Below, in pieces: positions 8,766 to 17,659 of a DNA stretch of 64,000 nt; positions within the stretch are counted from its first letter, which is position 1, and each line of letters begins with the position of its first letter. The DNA is from Microbacterium fluvii (GTDB lineage Bacteria; Actinomycetota; Actinomycetes; Actinomycetales; Microbacteriaceae). The notes beneath the pieces were generated by a model that saw only the letters and a program-made list of their open reading frames with translations, made no database searches and was not told where the DNA came from. Made by a program: the position numbers and the translations under genes. The stretch covers positions 930,001 to 994,000 of the forward strand of contig NZ_JAOPFX010000001.1 of the NCBI RefSeq assembly GCF_025515205.1. Reading direction: 5' to 3'.

Positions 8766-9995
8766 GTGAGTTCCGTCGGGCGCCGAATCCCCCAGGCCGC
8801 CCCACCCGAGACGAGACGAGCCCGGAGGCGACGCTTCCGCGAGTTGAGCAGACGTCGCCGCCGGCGACTGACGATCACGACCGCGGTGAGCCTGGTCACC
8901 GTCATCGTGTTCGCCGTGGTGGTGGGCGGTGCCTCGGCGCGCACGCGCACGGCCGACAGCTTCGCGGCCGCCTCGGCCGACCTCACCCAGGCGGTCGACC
9001 AGACGCCGCTGAGCGACCTCGAGAGCGCCGTCGCCGGTGCCGAGGGCGCCCTGGCCGTCGGCAGCGACCTGGCCTCCGCCGACGTCACCGCGGCGTACAC
9101 CGAGGCGCACGACGAGGCCGCGGCGACGCTGACGGCGGCGACCGGTGCGCTGCAGGCCGCGCAGGCGGCCGCATCCGCCTCCGCATCTGAGTCGACGACC
9201 GACGATCTGCTCGCGCGCCTTGACGAGTTCCGCACGGCCGCCGCCGACGCGCAGGAGCAGTTCGATGCGCTGGTGGCGGTGCGAGAGCAGTTCACCGCCG
9301 ACGTCATCGCCGGGGGAGAAGCGGTGCTCGGCGACTACGCCGACGCCGAGAAGTCCACCGAAGACGCGCTGCACACGGCGCTGCAGGAGGTCGAGGGTGC
9401 CACCGGCGCGCCGCTCGGCGATGCGGTGGCGCAGGCGACGCAGGCGGCGGCCGCGGTGCGCTCGTCGGCGAAGGACTATCGCGCCGAGATCGCCGCGCAG
9501 GCGAGCGGCCAGCCCACCGGCGGCGATGTCGATGCGCAGATCGACTACCTGCTCGAATACGCGACCGACTACAACACCGCCGAGTGGGGCGACTACAACT
9601 CCTCGGGCGGCGACTGCGTCAACTTCACGAGCCAGGGTCTGCTCGCCCGCGGCTGGCAGATGGACGGCACCTGGTCGTCGACGGGGCCGGGGGGCGCCTC
9701 GAAGGCGTGGATCCTCACGCCCACGATGGACGAGTACCTGCAGTCGCTCGGGTTCGTCTCGCACGACCAGGACGACCTCGATCGGGTGCGCGTGGGAGAC
9801 GTCGGGATCTTCGACTGGGGCGAGAACGGCTGGGGTCGAGACCACACGATGACCGTCTCGAAGATCGAGTACACGACGGAGGGGCCGGTGATCTACTTCG
9901 CCAGCCACAACTCCGACGGCCAGTATCGCGAGCTGATGACGGCGCTGTACGAAGAGCACTCCGACTCGACGGTGAAGATCTACTCGATCCCCTGA
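8766..9995 (+). CDS. secreted/anchored protein with amidase-like (Amidase_6) domain
   Basis: A 409-residue protein. A basic N-terminus (RRRRFRELSRRRRRRL) precedes one membrane helix (about residues 35-55). An Ala-rich helical region of about 190 residues with coiled-coil character follows. The C-terminal 150 residues begin YLLEYATDYNTAEWG and carry GDCVNFTSQ, WGENGWGRDHT and YFASHN, the pattern of the putative amidase domain (cysteine in GDCxNF, histidine in DHT). It probably acts outside the membrane on cell-wall peptides or amides. GTG 8766 is preferred because TAGGGT (8753-8758) predicts a transcript starting there. Confidence 0.75.
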   Translation: MSSVGRRIPQAAPPETRRARRRRFRELSRRRRRRLTITTAVSLVTVIVFAVVVGGASARTRTADSFAAASADLTQAVDQTPLSDLESAVAGAEGALAVGSDLASADVTAAYTEAHDEAAATLTAATGALQAAQAAASASASESTTDDLLARLDEFRTAAADAQEQFDALVAVREQFTADVIAGGEAVLGDYADAEKSTEDALHTALQEVEGATGAPLGDAVAQATQAAAAVRSSAKDYRAEIAAQASGQPTGGDVDAQIDYLLEYATDYNTAEWGDYNSSGGDCVNFTSQGLLARGWQMDGTWSSTGPGGASKAWILTPTMDEYLQSLGFVSHDQDDLDRVRVGDVGIFDWGENGWGRDHTMTVSKIEYTTEGPVIYFASHNSDGQYRELMTALYEEHSDSTVKIYSIP

Positions 9996-10036
9996 GTGCC
10001 CTTCACGGGGCGCACGCCGCCGCCTAGCGTGGAGTG

Positions 10037-11770
10037 ATGGCACAGAACGTCGCAGAACTGTTCATCGACACCCTCGTCACGGCCGGGGTGCAGCGCGTGT
10101 GGGGGCTGCCGGGAGATTCGCTCAACGCCTTCACCGATGCGCTTCGGCGCGACGGGAGGCTGCGGTGGATGCACATGCGGCACGAAGAGGCGGCGGCCTT
10201 CGCCGCCGGCGCCGAGGCCGAGCTGACCGGCGAACTGGCGGTGGTGGCCGGCAGCTGCGGGCCGGGCAGCCTGCACTTCATCAACGGCCTGTTCGACGCG
10301 CAGCGCTCGCGGGTGCCGGTGCTGGCGATCGCCAGCCACATCCCGTCGGCCGAGATCGGCAGCGGGTATTTCCAAGAGACGCATCCGCAGGAGCTCTTCC
10401 GCGAGTGCAGCGTGTATTCCGAGCTCGTCGGCGATCCGTCGCAGCTGCCGTGGGTGCTGGAAGCGGCGATGCGCGCGGCCGTCGAGCAGCGCGGTGTCGC
10501 CGTCGTCGTCGTGCCGGGTGACGTGTTCTTCGCCGAGGCGCCGGGCCGCCGGGCCTCCGCGCCGATCCGTGCGGCCGCACCGCACATCCTCCCCGGTCAC
10601 GAAGAGCTGCAGCGGGCCGTCGCGCTCCTCGACGGCGCGAAGAAGGTCACGATCCTCGCGGGGGCGGGGGCGGCCGGCGCGCACGACGCCGTGATCGGGC
10701 TGGCCGAAGTGCTGCAGGCGCCGATCGTGCACGCGTTCCGCGGCAAGGAGCACGTCGAGTGGAACAACCCCTACGACGTCGGCATGACGGGCCTGCTCGG
10801 CTTCGCGTCGGGCTATCGCGCGATGGAGAAGTGCGACGTGCTGCTGATCCTCGGCAGCGATTTCCCGTATCGGCAGTTCTATCCGGGCAAGGCCAAGATC
10901 ATCCAGGTCGACATCCGCGGCGCCCAGTTGGGCCGCCGTACGCCCATCGATGTCGGGCTGGTCGGCGATGTGAAGGCGACGGCATCCGCTCTCATCTCGC
11001 TGCTGCGCGGGGGCCGCGACGACAAGCACCTGCGCGATGCCGTCAAGCACTACGAGAAGACCCGGCGCGATCTCGACGCTCTGGCCGTCGACGACGGCAA
11101 AGAGCCGATCCACCCGCAGTACGTCGCGAAGCTCATCGACGAGCTCGCCGCAGACGACGCCGTGTTCACGGTCGATGTGGGAACGCCGGTGATCTGGGCG
11201 GCGCGCTACCTGCACATGACCGAGGGGCGCCGGCTTCTGGGCTCGTTCGTGCACGGCTCGATGGCCAACGCGATGCCGCAGGCGCTGGGCGCGCAGGGCG
11301 TCGACCGGTCGCGGCAGGTGATCTCGCTGTCGGGCGACGGCGGCCTGTCGATGCTGATGGGCGATCTCATCTCGATCACGCAGAACGACCTGCCGGTGAA
11401 GATCGTCGTGTTCGACAACTCGGCGCTCGGCTTCGTCGAGGTCGAGATGAAGGCGGCGGGCATCGTCAACTTCGGCACCGATCTGAAGAACCCCGATTTC
11501 GCCGCCGTGGCGCAGGCGATGGGCATCACGGGCATCCGGGTCGAGAAGCCGGGGGAGCTCCGAGGAGCGCTCGAGCGGGCTTTCGCCGATCCTGGGCCGG
11601 TGCTCGTCGATGTGGTCGTCGCGCGCGAAGAGCTGTCGATTCCGCCGTCGATTACCGTCGAGCAGGCCAAGGGCTTCTCGCTGTGGGCACTGCGCACCGT
11701 GATGTCTGGCCGAGGCGACGAGCTGCTCGACCTCGCCGACACGAACGTGTGGCGGAGGGTATTCAAGTAG
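10037..11770 (+). CDS. poxB: pyruvate dehydrogenase (quinone) / pyruvate oxidase
   Basis: A 577-residue thiamine-diphosphate flavoenzyme that oxidises pyruvate to acetate and CO2, passing electrons to membrane quinone. The N-terminal PYR domain reads GVQRVWGLPGDSLN and RHEEAAAFAAGAEA. The segment AIASHIPSAEIGSGYFQETH closely follows E. coli PoxB. The C-terminal ThDP site is visible as GDGGLSMLMGDL plus DNSALGFVE. The length matches PoxB (572). ATG 10037 lies 6 nt after TAGCGT (10025-10030), so the in-frame GTG at 10034 is unlikely. The gene is single and followed by a strong terminator. Confidence 0.93.
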   Translation: MAQNVAELFIDTLVTAGVQRVWGLPGDSLNAFTDALRRDGRLRWMHMRHEEAAAFAAGAEAELTGELAVVAGSCGPGSLHFINGLFDAQRSRVPVLAIASHIPSAEIGSGYFQETHPQELFRECSVYSELVGDPSQLPWVLEAAMRAAVEQRGVAVVVVPGDVFFAEAPGRRASAPIRAAAPHILPGHEELQRAVALLDGAKKVTILAGAGAAGAHDAVIGLAEVLQAPIVHAFRGKEHVEWNNPYDVGMTGLLGFASGYRAMEKCDVLLILGSDFPYRQFYPGKAKIIQVDIRGAQLGRRTPIDVGLVGDVKATASALISLLRGGRDDKHLRDAVKHYEKTRRDLDALAVDDGKEPIHPQYVAKLIDELAADDAVFTVDVGTPVIWAARYLHMTEGRRLLGSFVHGSMANAMPQALGAQGVDRSRQVISLSGDGGLSMLMGDLISITQNDLPVKIVVFDNSALGFVEVEMKAAGIVNFGTDLKNPDFAAVAQAMGITGIRVEKPGELRGALERAFADPGPVLVDVVVAREELSIPPSITVEQAKGFSLWALRTVMSGRGDELLDLADTNVWRRVFK

Positions 11771-11778
11771 CGGATGCT

Positions 11779-11815
11779 GAGAAGGGCCCCGGGCTGTTGC
11801 TCCGGGGCCCTTCTC
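11779..11815. terminator. strong, probably bidirectional terminator
   Basis: A 14-bp perfect stem (GAGAAGGGCCCCGG 11779-11792 with CCGGGGCCCTTCTC 11802-11815) and a 9-nt loop. It lies between convergent poxB and the HesB-like gene and can serve both. Confidence 0.85.
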
Positions 11816-11825
11816 TGCGGGCGGG

Positions 11826-12107
11826 TCAGCCCTGGTTCGCGAGGGCGAAGCGCACGCTGCCGCTGTCGTCGAGCTGCGCGTCGAGCACGCGCTCGTCGAG
11901 CACGGTCGCGGCGACCTGATCGAGGAACACCTTGGCGCCGGCGCCTTCGATCACGACGTCGTCGGGCTCGGGCGCCGGGGCGACGCTGATCTCGAAGCCG
12001 GTGTCGGGGCCGGTGTCGCGGATGCGCACACCGCCGTCCTGAGCCTGCGGAACGCGGGCGACGATCGTCTTGACGGCCTCGGCGGCCGTGTCGGTCATCG
12101 TGAGCAT
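11826..12107 (-). CDS. HesB/IscA-like small protein lacking cysteines
   Basis: A 93-residue protein that resembles the HesB/YadR/IscA fold by length and pattern (LTMTDTAAEAVKTIV at the start, GGVRIRD, FLDQVAATVLDE). IscA-type scaffolds need three conserved cysteines to hold iron or an Fe-S cluster, but this sequence contains none, so a canonical cluster-carrier role is unlikely. The ATG at 12107 is preceded by GGAAGGAG and matches the family N-terminus. It is convergent with poxB. Confidence 0.7.
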   Translation of the reverse strand: MLTMTDTAAEAVKTIVARVPQAQDGGVRIRDTGPDTGFEISVAPAPEPDDVVIEGAGAKVFLDQVAATVLDERVLDAQLDDSGSVRFALANQG

Positions 12108-12254
12108 GGTGCTCTCCTTCCGGTTGGTCTTGCGGACATCGGAGTCGGCCACGATTCCGAGATCCGCCGCCGGATGCAAGCGCATCCCGCCCGTTCACAC
12201 CGGATACGGAGGTTGCGGGTCGACCGGCTTCGCCCCGGTAGACTCGACGGGCCT

Positions 12255-12326
12255 GCCTCTGTAGCTCAATGGAAGAGCAGCTCCGTCCTAAGGAGAGGGT
12301 TGGGGGTTCGAGTCCCTCCAGGGGCA
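12255..12326 (+). tRNA. tRNA-Arg(CCU)
   Basis: A 72-nt cloverleaf. Acceptor GCCTCTG/CAGGGGC with one T-G pair, D stem GCTC/GAGC, anticodon loop GTCCTAA with anticodon CCT, T arm GGGGG-TTCGAGT-CCCTC, discriminator A, CCA not encoded. The outermost anticodon-stem pair is a G-A mismatch and position 32 is G. An accessory island begins immediately downstream. Confidence 0.93.
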
Positions 12327-12689
12327 CTTTCTCTTCGCCGTTGCGTGTTGCGGGTGGATGCTGCCGGCGCCGGTGACTCGTCGGGGGTCGGGCTTCATTG
12401 CGGCCACCACTCGGGCGAGTTGGGTGCGCGTAGAGCGCACGCTCATCGTGTTTCGGCGCGGGCGGGGTTCTCGGGCGCCGGGTCCGCAGGGGCCGGCGCT
12501 GGTGTGTCGCGCGGCGCTGAGCGTCCGTTTCAGGACCGGTTTGAGGGCGGCCCTCACCAGCGTTGGCTGCTTGCCGATGCTGGCCACGTAATCTACGGGC
12601 TACCCCGGGCTCACAGCCGGCGACGGTCACCGATGCTTGCGTCTGTTGACGTCTGAGGTGAGCGCGAAACCGCTCCCCGATTGCATTCG
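12327..12689. other. non-coding stretch at the tRNA-proximal edge of the island
   Basis: I see no convincing gene, terminator or integrase here. A minus-strand frame through the tRNA gives the familiar artefact peptide PWRDSNPQPSP. No copy of the tRNA 3' end was found further right to mark an attachment site. Confidence 0.5.
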
Positions 12690-13400
12690 CTAGGGCGTCC
12701 ACGCCGTCTCGTTAGCGCGGGGCCGGCTCGCACCTTCGCTCCGCGTAGCAAGTTGAAGTCGAGCGTGACTGCCGAAGAAGTCCCGCCATCGCTGGCGGAC
12801 CGCCGGATCAATCAGCGCGTCGCCGATAAAGGCGTTGCTAGCGCCGGATTCCACGTCAATCGCGTTCCAGCCGCCCTCAGACTCAGCGAAGCGGTATGCA
12901 AGTTGGGAAAAGGAGGGATTGTCATAGATGACGCTCGCGTCCGACCGGCGGGCGAACGGATTGCCGGAGACGTCGCTCTTTGCACTACCGCCGGCAAATC
13001 GTGAGTCACGGAACTGTAGACGAAGGTCATCTATCTCCGCCTTCAGGGCATTGGTCACTCGTCGTTTCTGGTCGCTCGGGTAAATCGCCTCGACGTAGCT
13101 GAAGTCGACCTTCCTGCCATCCACATGGTGAATGACAAATCCAATTGAGTCGCTCGAGACAGTCTGCCCTGGAGTGCCGGCCATCTGCTCGATCGTGAAG
13201 AAGTCGATCCCAGACCCCGTCTTTTCCGCCGAGTGAGGATGGATGGCGACGAGACCACTCAGTACCGCAATGTGGTCCGGGTTCGTGACGCGAGCTCCAA
13301 CCGAGTATCCGCTGTGGCGCAAGATCTGCAGGCACTCGGTCTCAGCCGCAATACGGGTGGGCCATTGACGCGTCGGGGTCACTACGGGAATTGGCACCAT
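12690..13400 (-). CDS. DUF3223 domain protein
   Basis: A 236-residue protein of unknown function. Residues about 45-115 (SGLVAIHPHSAEKTG, GIDFFTI, HHVDGRKVDFSYVEAI) match the DUF3223 signature: a Leu-x2-His-Pro...Lys-x-Gly-x-Gly-Ile core and DGs-x-DFSY. The domain is also found in plant DCL proteins linked to chloroplast rRNA processing, and in scattered bacterial accessory genes. The rest is polar. It lies 180 nt downstream of the DUF3644 gene on the same strand and may share its transcript. The ATG/GTG pair at the start leaves 3 nt uncertainty. Confidence 0.65.
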   Translation of the reverse strand: MVPIPVVTPTRQWPTRIAAETECLQILRHSGYSVGARVTNPDHIAVLSGLVAIHPHSAEKTGSGIDFFTIEQMAGTPGQTVSSDSIGFVIHHVDGRKVDFSYVEAIYPSDQKRRVTNALKAEIDDLRLQFRDSRFAGGSAKSDVSGNPFARRSDASVIYDNPSFSQLAYRFAESEGGWNAIDVESGASNAFIGDALIDPAVRQRWRDFFGSHARLQLATRSEGASRPRANETAWTP

Positions 13401-13580
13401 CGTCTCCGGGAAGGGTTTCGCGGATATTGCAGAGGACGCATCTGCGACGCGAAGACCCGAACCTGGGCGGATCCGCGTGCGGCGATGGCTCGCAGTCTAG
13501 CGACTCATCGGACTCAGGCGGCCCAACCATGAGCACTCGTGGCGAGAGCGCTCCCGACGCTGAGGACCCCAGGGACTCTG

Positions 13581-14660
13581 CTACGGCTTTCGCTTTTGTG
13601 ACTGCAGTGCTCGATACTCGGTCCAGACATCTTCAATGCCGCGATCCTGTACAAGGGCCCGAATGCGGTCGATCGACTTCTGCGAGTAGCGCTGGAACAC
13701 AGAGCGCCCAATCTTGAAGGCCTTCGAGCAGTCGAGATCTTCCTTCAAGCCTAGGACCGCGATCGCAGCGGTCGTCTTGATCGGTGAGAGCTTGAGCTTT
13801 CCCGCGAGATCGCTGTGAGAAAGATTGTAGAAGCCGAGCTCATCCACCCGCTTCACTGCGATAACACCACCGGCAGAAGTTCCCTCAGGAACTAGGTGAA
13901 CAGGAATCCCTTCATTCTTCGTGATGCGCAGGCTGACATCCGCCCCTTCGCCGTCGGAGTTGAACGACACTGCTGAGATGCCTGGAAAGAGATCGTCGAA
14001 GGTCGAGCCGGACACCAGCTTCTGGCCAAGCTGCGACAATTGCCTCTCGCTCGGCTGAATGAACTCACCCTCGAGCGCTCCGTTCACGATCGCGAGCCCG
14101 CGAAGCTTGGCAGCGGCTTCGGCGTGGCGTCTGCGGCCAGGCGCAAGCAGGCGCCGCACCTCCTCGACCTCTTCAGCAAACATTGAGATAGGGTCGATCG
14201 GCGCAACAGTCGAGATGGGTAATGCGCGCTCCGGGAGCATCGTGGCCAAGTTCTCGCCAAACACAGCTCGGAGGAGGTCGCGGAATAGTGTGACCCCAGA
14301 CTGCGCGTGGATGTAAAGCTGGCCCTCCGAGAGCTCTAGGAGGTGGTGCTGAGCGGCATCCCGCAGCCCGTTGATCGTCTGCAGGACTAGCGCCTGCTCA
14401 TCGGTCAGGAATCGCTCGGTGGAGAGTCCGCGACGAACACACGCGTCGAACCCAATAGTGTTTACCTCGCGCGGTTCACGAATACGTCCCCCCTCGTTGA
14501 GGATCGCGGATTTGAGCAGCATCTCGAAAGCGTGGTCCATCAGGATCAATACCGACTCGACCCGGCCGACATCCGACAGTCGATTGAAGTGATCTATGGA
14601 CAGCAGAAGTGACGCGACAGCCTTCGCTTTCAGTAGACGAGCTTCCTTCTTCACTGACAC
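13581..14660 (-). CDS. DUF3644-like (HEPN-type) protein
   Basis: A 359-residue protein. The N-terminal 110 residues are helical and include SVLILMDHAFEMLLKSAIL and GLRDAAQHHLLELSEGQLYIHAQ. This resembles DUF3644/HEPN-like domains, whose R-x4-H-type motif (here RDAAQHH) can form an RNase site. The C-terminal region (LSHSDLAGKLKLSPIKTTAAIAVLG) looks like a small helix-turn-helix. DUF3644 genes are frequent in phage-defence islands, so an abortive-infection-like role is possible but unproven. GTG 14660 overlaps the stop of a small upstream frame. Confidence 0.65.
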   Translation of the reverse strand: MSVKKEARLLKAKAVASLLLSIDHFNRLSDVGRVESVLILMDHAFEMLLKSAILNEGGRIREPREVNTIGFDACVRRGLSTERFLTDEQALVLQTINGLRDAAQHHLLELSEGQLYIHAQSGVTLFRDLLRAVFGENLATMLPERALPISTVAPIDPISMFAEEVEEVRRLLAPGRRRHAEAAAKLRGLAIVNGALEGEFIQPSERQLSQLGQKLVSGSTFDDLFPGISAVSFNSDGEGADVSLRITKNEGIPVHLVPEGTSAGGVIAVKRVDELGFYNLSHSDLAGKLKLSPIKTTAAIAVLGLKEDLDCSKAFKIGRSVFQRYSQKSIDRIRALVQDRGIEDVWTEYRALQSQKRKP

Positions 14661-14881
14661 CCCTTTCCCATCAGCGAAGAATCTCGCTCCAACCTCTCGA
14701 GCGGTAACTTACCGAGCTTGGGGACCATCGCGTCGTTGAATCGCGCGCCGGGCGACGAACGCGGGTGGACGAGGACCCGAGGCCACTCGACGCGGCGCAA
14801 TAACTCACCGCCACACGATCCTTCGGCCGAGCAGTGACATCCAGTCGGCAGCTGATCTCCTGCAAACGCGACTTCTCCCAT
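14651..14881 (-). CDS. small hypothetical protein upstream of the DUF3644 gene
   Basis: A 76-residue frame whose TGA lies 7-9 nt inside the DUF3644 start (overlap GTGTCAGTGA), which would couple translation. The C-terminal half (ELLRRVEWPRVLVHP, MVPKLGKLPLERLERD) has coding-like character, while the N-terminus is unconvincing and no good ribosome site is seen. It could be a remnant of a longer gene or not coding at all. Confidence 0.3.
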   Translation of the reverse strand: MGEVAFAGDQLPTGCHCSAEGSCGGELLRRVEWPRVLVHPRSSPGARFNDAMVPKLGKLPLERLERDSSLMGKGCQ

Positions 14882-14934
14882 CTGTGCGTTGAGGGACCGA
14901 GAGCGCACCTGCGGATTCGGACGGCACGAACCGG

Positions 14935-14967
14935 TCCCTCATTGGGGCGCTGCCCGTATGAGGATCC
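14935..14967 (+). repeat. dispersed repeat, copy a
   Basis: The core TGCCCGTATGAGGATCC occupies 14951-14967, with an upstream arm TCCCTCATTGGGGCGC. It is identical at 28 of 33 positions to copy b (16357-16389). GGGC-GCT-GCCC forms a small dyad inside. Confidence 0.7.
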
Positions 14968-14977
14968 AGTCGATTCC

Positions 14978-15868
14978 ATGCCACAGGATGAGGTCATGAC
15001 ACGAATGGACGGCTGGGTCTCGCACAAACTGACCCGCGAAGAGGTCATGCCTTGGATCGAGGCCGCACAGGCGGCGCGCATCGACTCCTATGTGTTCGAC
15101 CGACTGCCCGCACCCCTAGAGGGGTCGTTCTTCGACAAGCCTGAGCTCGAACAGATGATGAATTGGTGCGCCGCACTCATCGAGGCCGGTCTCTCACACA
15201 TGCTGACGTGGGCCGACTACGCCGTTCCGCTCAAGTCCCATCCCGAGGCACAGATCGCCCATCAGCTTCGACCTGCGTTCACGCTAGCTAGAGCGTCGAT
15301 GGAGTGCGCCGCGCAAGCACTCTGGATTCTCGGTGCCCCCGACGATCCGGAGTCCGGCCGCCGATACTTGACGCTGGGCATCTGGGACCTGGACGAGCAA
15401 GCAAAGGCGGCGACCAGTGCCGAGCAGAAGGCCGACCTCCGCGCCGAGCGAGATGCATGCCTAAAGGTTCTAGGTCTCACGTTAAAGACGTTCCCTCGGC
15501 CGCTCTACGTAAGCCTGATACGTTCGGCAGCCGACTTCGTGCCGGATCAAGAGACTGGCGAGTCAATGACGGCTGACCGGATCGAACGAGTCTGGCGGAC
15601 GGCCGCGGGAGCCGCGCATGGAAAGGTCTGGCCGCACGTGGAAATAGCGTCCACCGAATCCGCCGAGCCGAGCATCAACGCAATATCCGAAGTGCTGACC
15701 GTCGCCAAGATGATGACGAGCGCGGCCGTGCTGCTCTATGGGATGCGATGTGGGCTGGACGAGCAGTTGTCGGAACTGCATCAAGAGGGCTGTGTGCACG
15801 TCGCGACGACTATGACACCCATCGACGGCAAGACGATTCGGCCGGAGGACGTGCCTGATTTCCGGTGA
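14978..15868 (+). CDS. hypothetical protein, HEPN-like helical pattern
   Basis: A 296-residue, mainly helical soluble protein that I do not recognise by name. The stretch FTLARASMECAAQALWIL followed by P..PESGRRYLTLGIWD follows a pattern seen in helical proteins of unknown function with HEPN-like folds (arginine-rich first helix, WxL, R..R). There is no signal peptide or membrane helix. The start at ATG 14978 is placed after the dispersed repeat at 14951-14967; 14996 is an alternative. It sits alone on the + strand between the island's minus-strand operon and a broken gene. Confidence 0.6.
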   Translation: MPQDEVMTRMDGWVSHKLTREEVMPWIEAAQAARIDSYVFDRLPAPLEGSFFDKPELEQMMNWCAALIEAGLSHMLTWADYAVPLKSHPEAQIAHQLRPAFTLARASMECAAQALWILGAPDDPESGRRYLTLGIWDLDEQAKAATSAEQKADLRAERDACLKVLGLTLKTFPRPLYVSLIRSAADFVPDQETGESMTADRIERVWRTAAGAAHGKVWPHVEIASTESAEPSINAISEVLTVAKMMTSAAVLLYGMRCGLDEQLSELHQEGCVHVATTMTPIDGKTIRPEDVPDFR

Positions 15869-15913
15869 CCCGCCAGCCGATCGGCGGCGAGTACACCGCA
15901 CTACGGTGGCAGG

Positions 15914-16333
15914 GTGGCGAAGAGGGCAGCGAGCGACGAACACTACGTGCTTGACCTGTGCGATGAGATCCTCGGAGCGACAGGACTCCGGCAAGCCCGG
16001 TTCGATTAGCTCCGTGGAGACGTGTCGCCTTCGTCGGGGCGTTCAGCCCGACTACCAGTCGATGGATACTGGCCGGCGAACGAGCTGGTGGTGGAGTTCC
16101 AGGAGAAGCAGCACACCGAGTCGGTCCCGATCTTCGACCGGCGAGCGACGGTATCTGGCATTCCTCGTGGAGAGCAGCGGAGACTCTATGACCAGCGCAA
16201 GGCTGAACTGATTCCGGCTTACGGCCTCCGACTTGTCGTGATTCACAAGAGCGAGTTCGAGGTGCGGCGCGACCGAATCGTTCGTGATCGGGATCGTGAC
16301 ATAGCGGTGGTCCGACGCCGACTGGAGTCATAA
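15914..16333 (+). pseudogene. small nuclease-like protein interrupted by an in-frame TAG
   Basis: One frame of 139 codons is open except for TAG at 16007-16009, in the context ARFD-stop-LRGDVS; a TGG Trp codon mutated by one base would restore it. The downstream half reads LPVDGYWPANELVVEFQEKQH, then IPRGEQRRLYDQRKAELIPAYGLRLVVI. The pattern (D...E-x-Q-x-K, then a late hydrophobic strand) resembles PD-(D/E)xK-type nucleases, but this is inference. GTG 15914 follows TACGGT (15903-15908), so the promoter still looks intact. An amber read-through or a sequencing error are alternatives. Confidence 0.6.
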
Positions 16334-16356
16334 CTGCACCGAGCGGCACGCATGCG

Positions 16357-16389
16357 TCCCTCATCCGAGCGGTGCCCGTATGGGGATCC
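16357..16389 (+). repeat. dispersed repeat, copy b
   Basis: Core TGCCCGTATGGGGATCC at 16373-16389, preceded by TCCCTCATCCGAGCGG. It lies 24 nt after the broken nuclease-like gene, so copies a and b bracket two consecutive genes. Confidence 0.7.
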
Positions 16390-16677
16390 TTCGTCGGGCT
16401 GTCACTTCCGACACCGCCAGCGAGCTCACCGGAACCAGGACGGGCCGGTGTCGATCCGAGTCCCGGACTCCGACGGGAAACTCTCGCCGATGCTCTTGGG
16501 AGTCGGAAGGTGTCCCCCGCGGGGTCACGTGGGGGTCACTCGAGTGCATCACCCTGTCCGTGCAGGTCGGGGTAGCGCACTGCCGACGCGGAGCGGCTTC
16601 CGCGTCGTTCCGCGGCTGGAAGCCCTATTGGGTGCAACCACCCCGCACAGGTGGTGTACCCGCCGCGAACTGGGCAC
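16390..16677. other. non-coding stretch at the right part of the island
   Basis: I see no credible gene on either strand. Short open frames exist but have no family character or ribosome sites. Confidence 0.45.
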
Positions 16678-17450
16678 TCAGCCCTGTTCGCGCGGAGTTT
16701 CCTCGCGGCTGAAAGAGTCAACGCTTCGGCCCCTCAACTCGACCGCGAAAGTGAATTGCCCGAGTCGCTGCGCAAAGGCGTCGAGGTCGCCGTTCGCCTC
16801 GACCGTGGTCAGGAGCCCCCGCGACGGATGCTGAACAACGACGACCGAGTCCAGCTCCGTGTCGCAATCGAGTGCGACGCCGCGCACAACGTCTTCGATC
16901 TCCCGCATCGTCAGTGCCGGTTTGAAAATCTTTCCGACTGTCGTCATGGGCAATTCATCCACGATGTGCACAGCCTTCGGCCGCGCGGCGCGCTCGCCGA
17001 CCCTCGATGAGGCGAAGGTCGCCAGATCGGATTCCGATACCGTGGCGCCCGGGCGAAGCTGGACGTACGCGACGGGAACTTCTCCGGCATGCCAGTCAGG
17101 GCGGCCGATCGCGGCCGCCAACGCGACGTCGGGGTGCTGCTGTAGCGCATCCTCGATGATGCGGGGGTCGATGTTGTGACCGCCTCGGATGATCAGTTCC
17201 TTCTTCCGGCCGGTGAGCCAGAAGTATCCGTCGGCGTCCTGTCGGGCGGTATCGCCCGTATTGAACCATCGTGCTCCGTCGACGTCGACCCAGATGCCTT
17301 GGTTGTGTGCGTCGTCTACGTACCCGACGAAGACGTTAGGTCCGTCGAGCAACACCACGCCTACTTCGTCGACGTCGGCGAAGCGAACAAACGAACCGTC
17401 TTCGAGGATGGCGGTGCGCATCTGCTCACTGCTGCGTTCGATGCCGCACG
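16678..17450 (-). pseudogene. acyl-CoA synthetase, C-terminal fragment
   Basis: The C-terminal half of an AMP-forming acyl-CoA ligase. NVFVGYVD, WFNTGDTARQDADGYFWLTGRKKELI and the lysine motif PMTTVGKIFKP near the end are clear, so the hinge and C-terminal lid domain remain. The N-terminal AMP-binding P-loop and the rest of the large domain are missing. Reading upstream beyond about 17450 the similarity ends and the frame runs into sequence belonging to an opposite-strand TetR fragment. There is no start signal, so this is a remnant joined by a deletion or recombination. Confidence 0.75.
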
Positions 17451-17469
17451 GATGGATGGCGACCTCCCG

Positions 17470-17616
17470 GCTCATCGAGACCCTCGAACCGAGGCGATGC
17501 TGCTGGTGGCTCTGTGGGACGGTCTGCAGATTCAATGGCTGTACGCTCGCGACGCCGTAGACATCGAGGCCGCTCTTGCCGATCACTTGGAGGACGTGCT
17601 TCCCTCTCAGCTGTAG
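17470..17616 (+). pseudogene. TetR-family regulator, C-terminal fragment
   Basis: The last 46 or so codons of a TetR-type ligand domain: RTEAMLLVALWDGLQIQWL followed by RDAVDIEAALADHLE, typical of the final two helices. No helix-turn-helix precedes it; upstream sequence belongs to the antisense acyl-CoA ligase remnant. It ends at TAG just before a strong terminator, which supports a once real gene end. Confidence 0.65.
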
Positions 17617-17623
17617 ACGCGAC

Positions 17624-17659
17624 AACGGGTCGACCGAGTACGAACTCGGTCGACCCGTT
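17624..17659. terminator. long-stem terminator after the TetR remnant
   Basis: A 16-bp perfect stem, AACGGGTCGACCGAGT (17624-17639) with its complement at 17644-17659, around an ACGA loop. It is followed by TCTCATTC rather than a long T run. It also faces the 3' end of the exporter gene at 17723. Confidence 0.75.

Noticed and set aside
4808..9307. 1499-codon open frame on the minus strand
   Set aside because: It is the antisense shadow of imuB/dnaE2 and the next gene, caused by GC-rich codons; the translation is low-complexity and matches no family pattern, while the + strand genes are clear.
12288..12587. 99-residue minus-strand frame ending PWRDSNPQPSP
   Set aside because: This peptide is a well-known artefact of translating the antisense of a tRNA gene.
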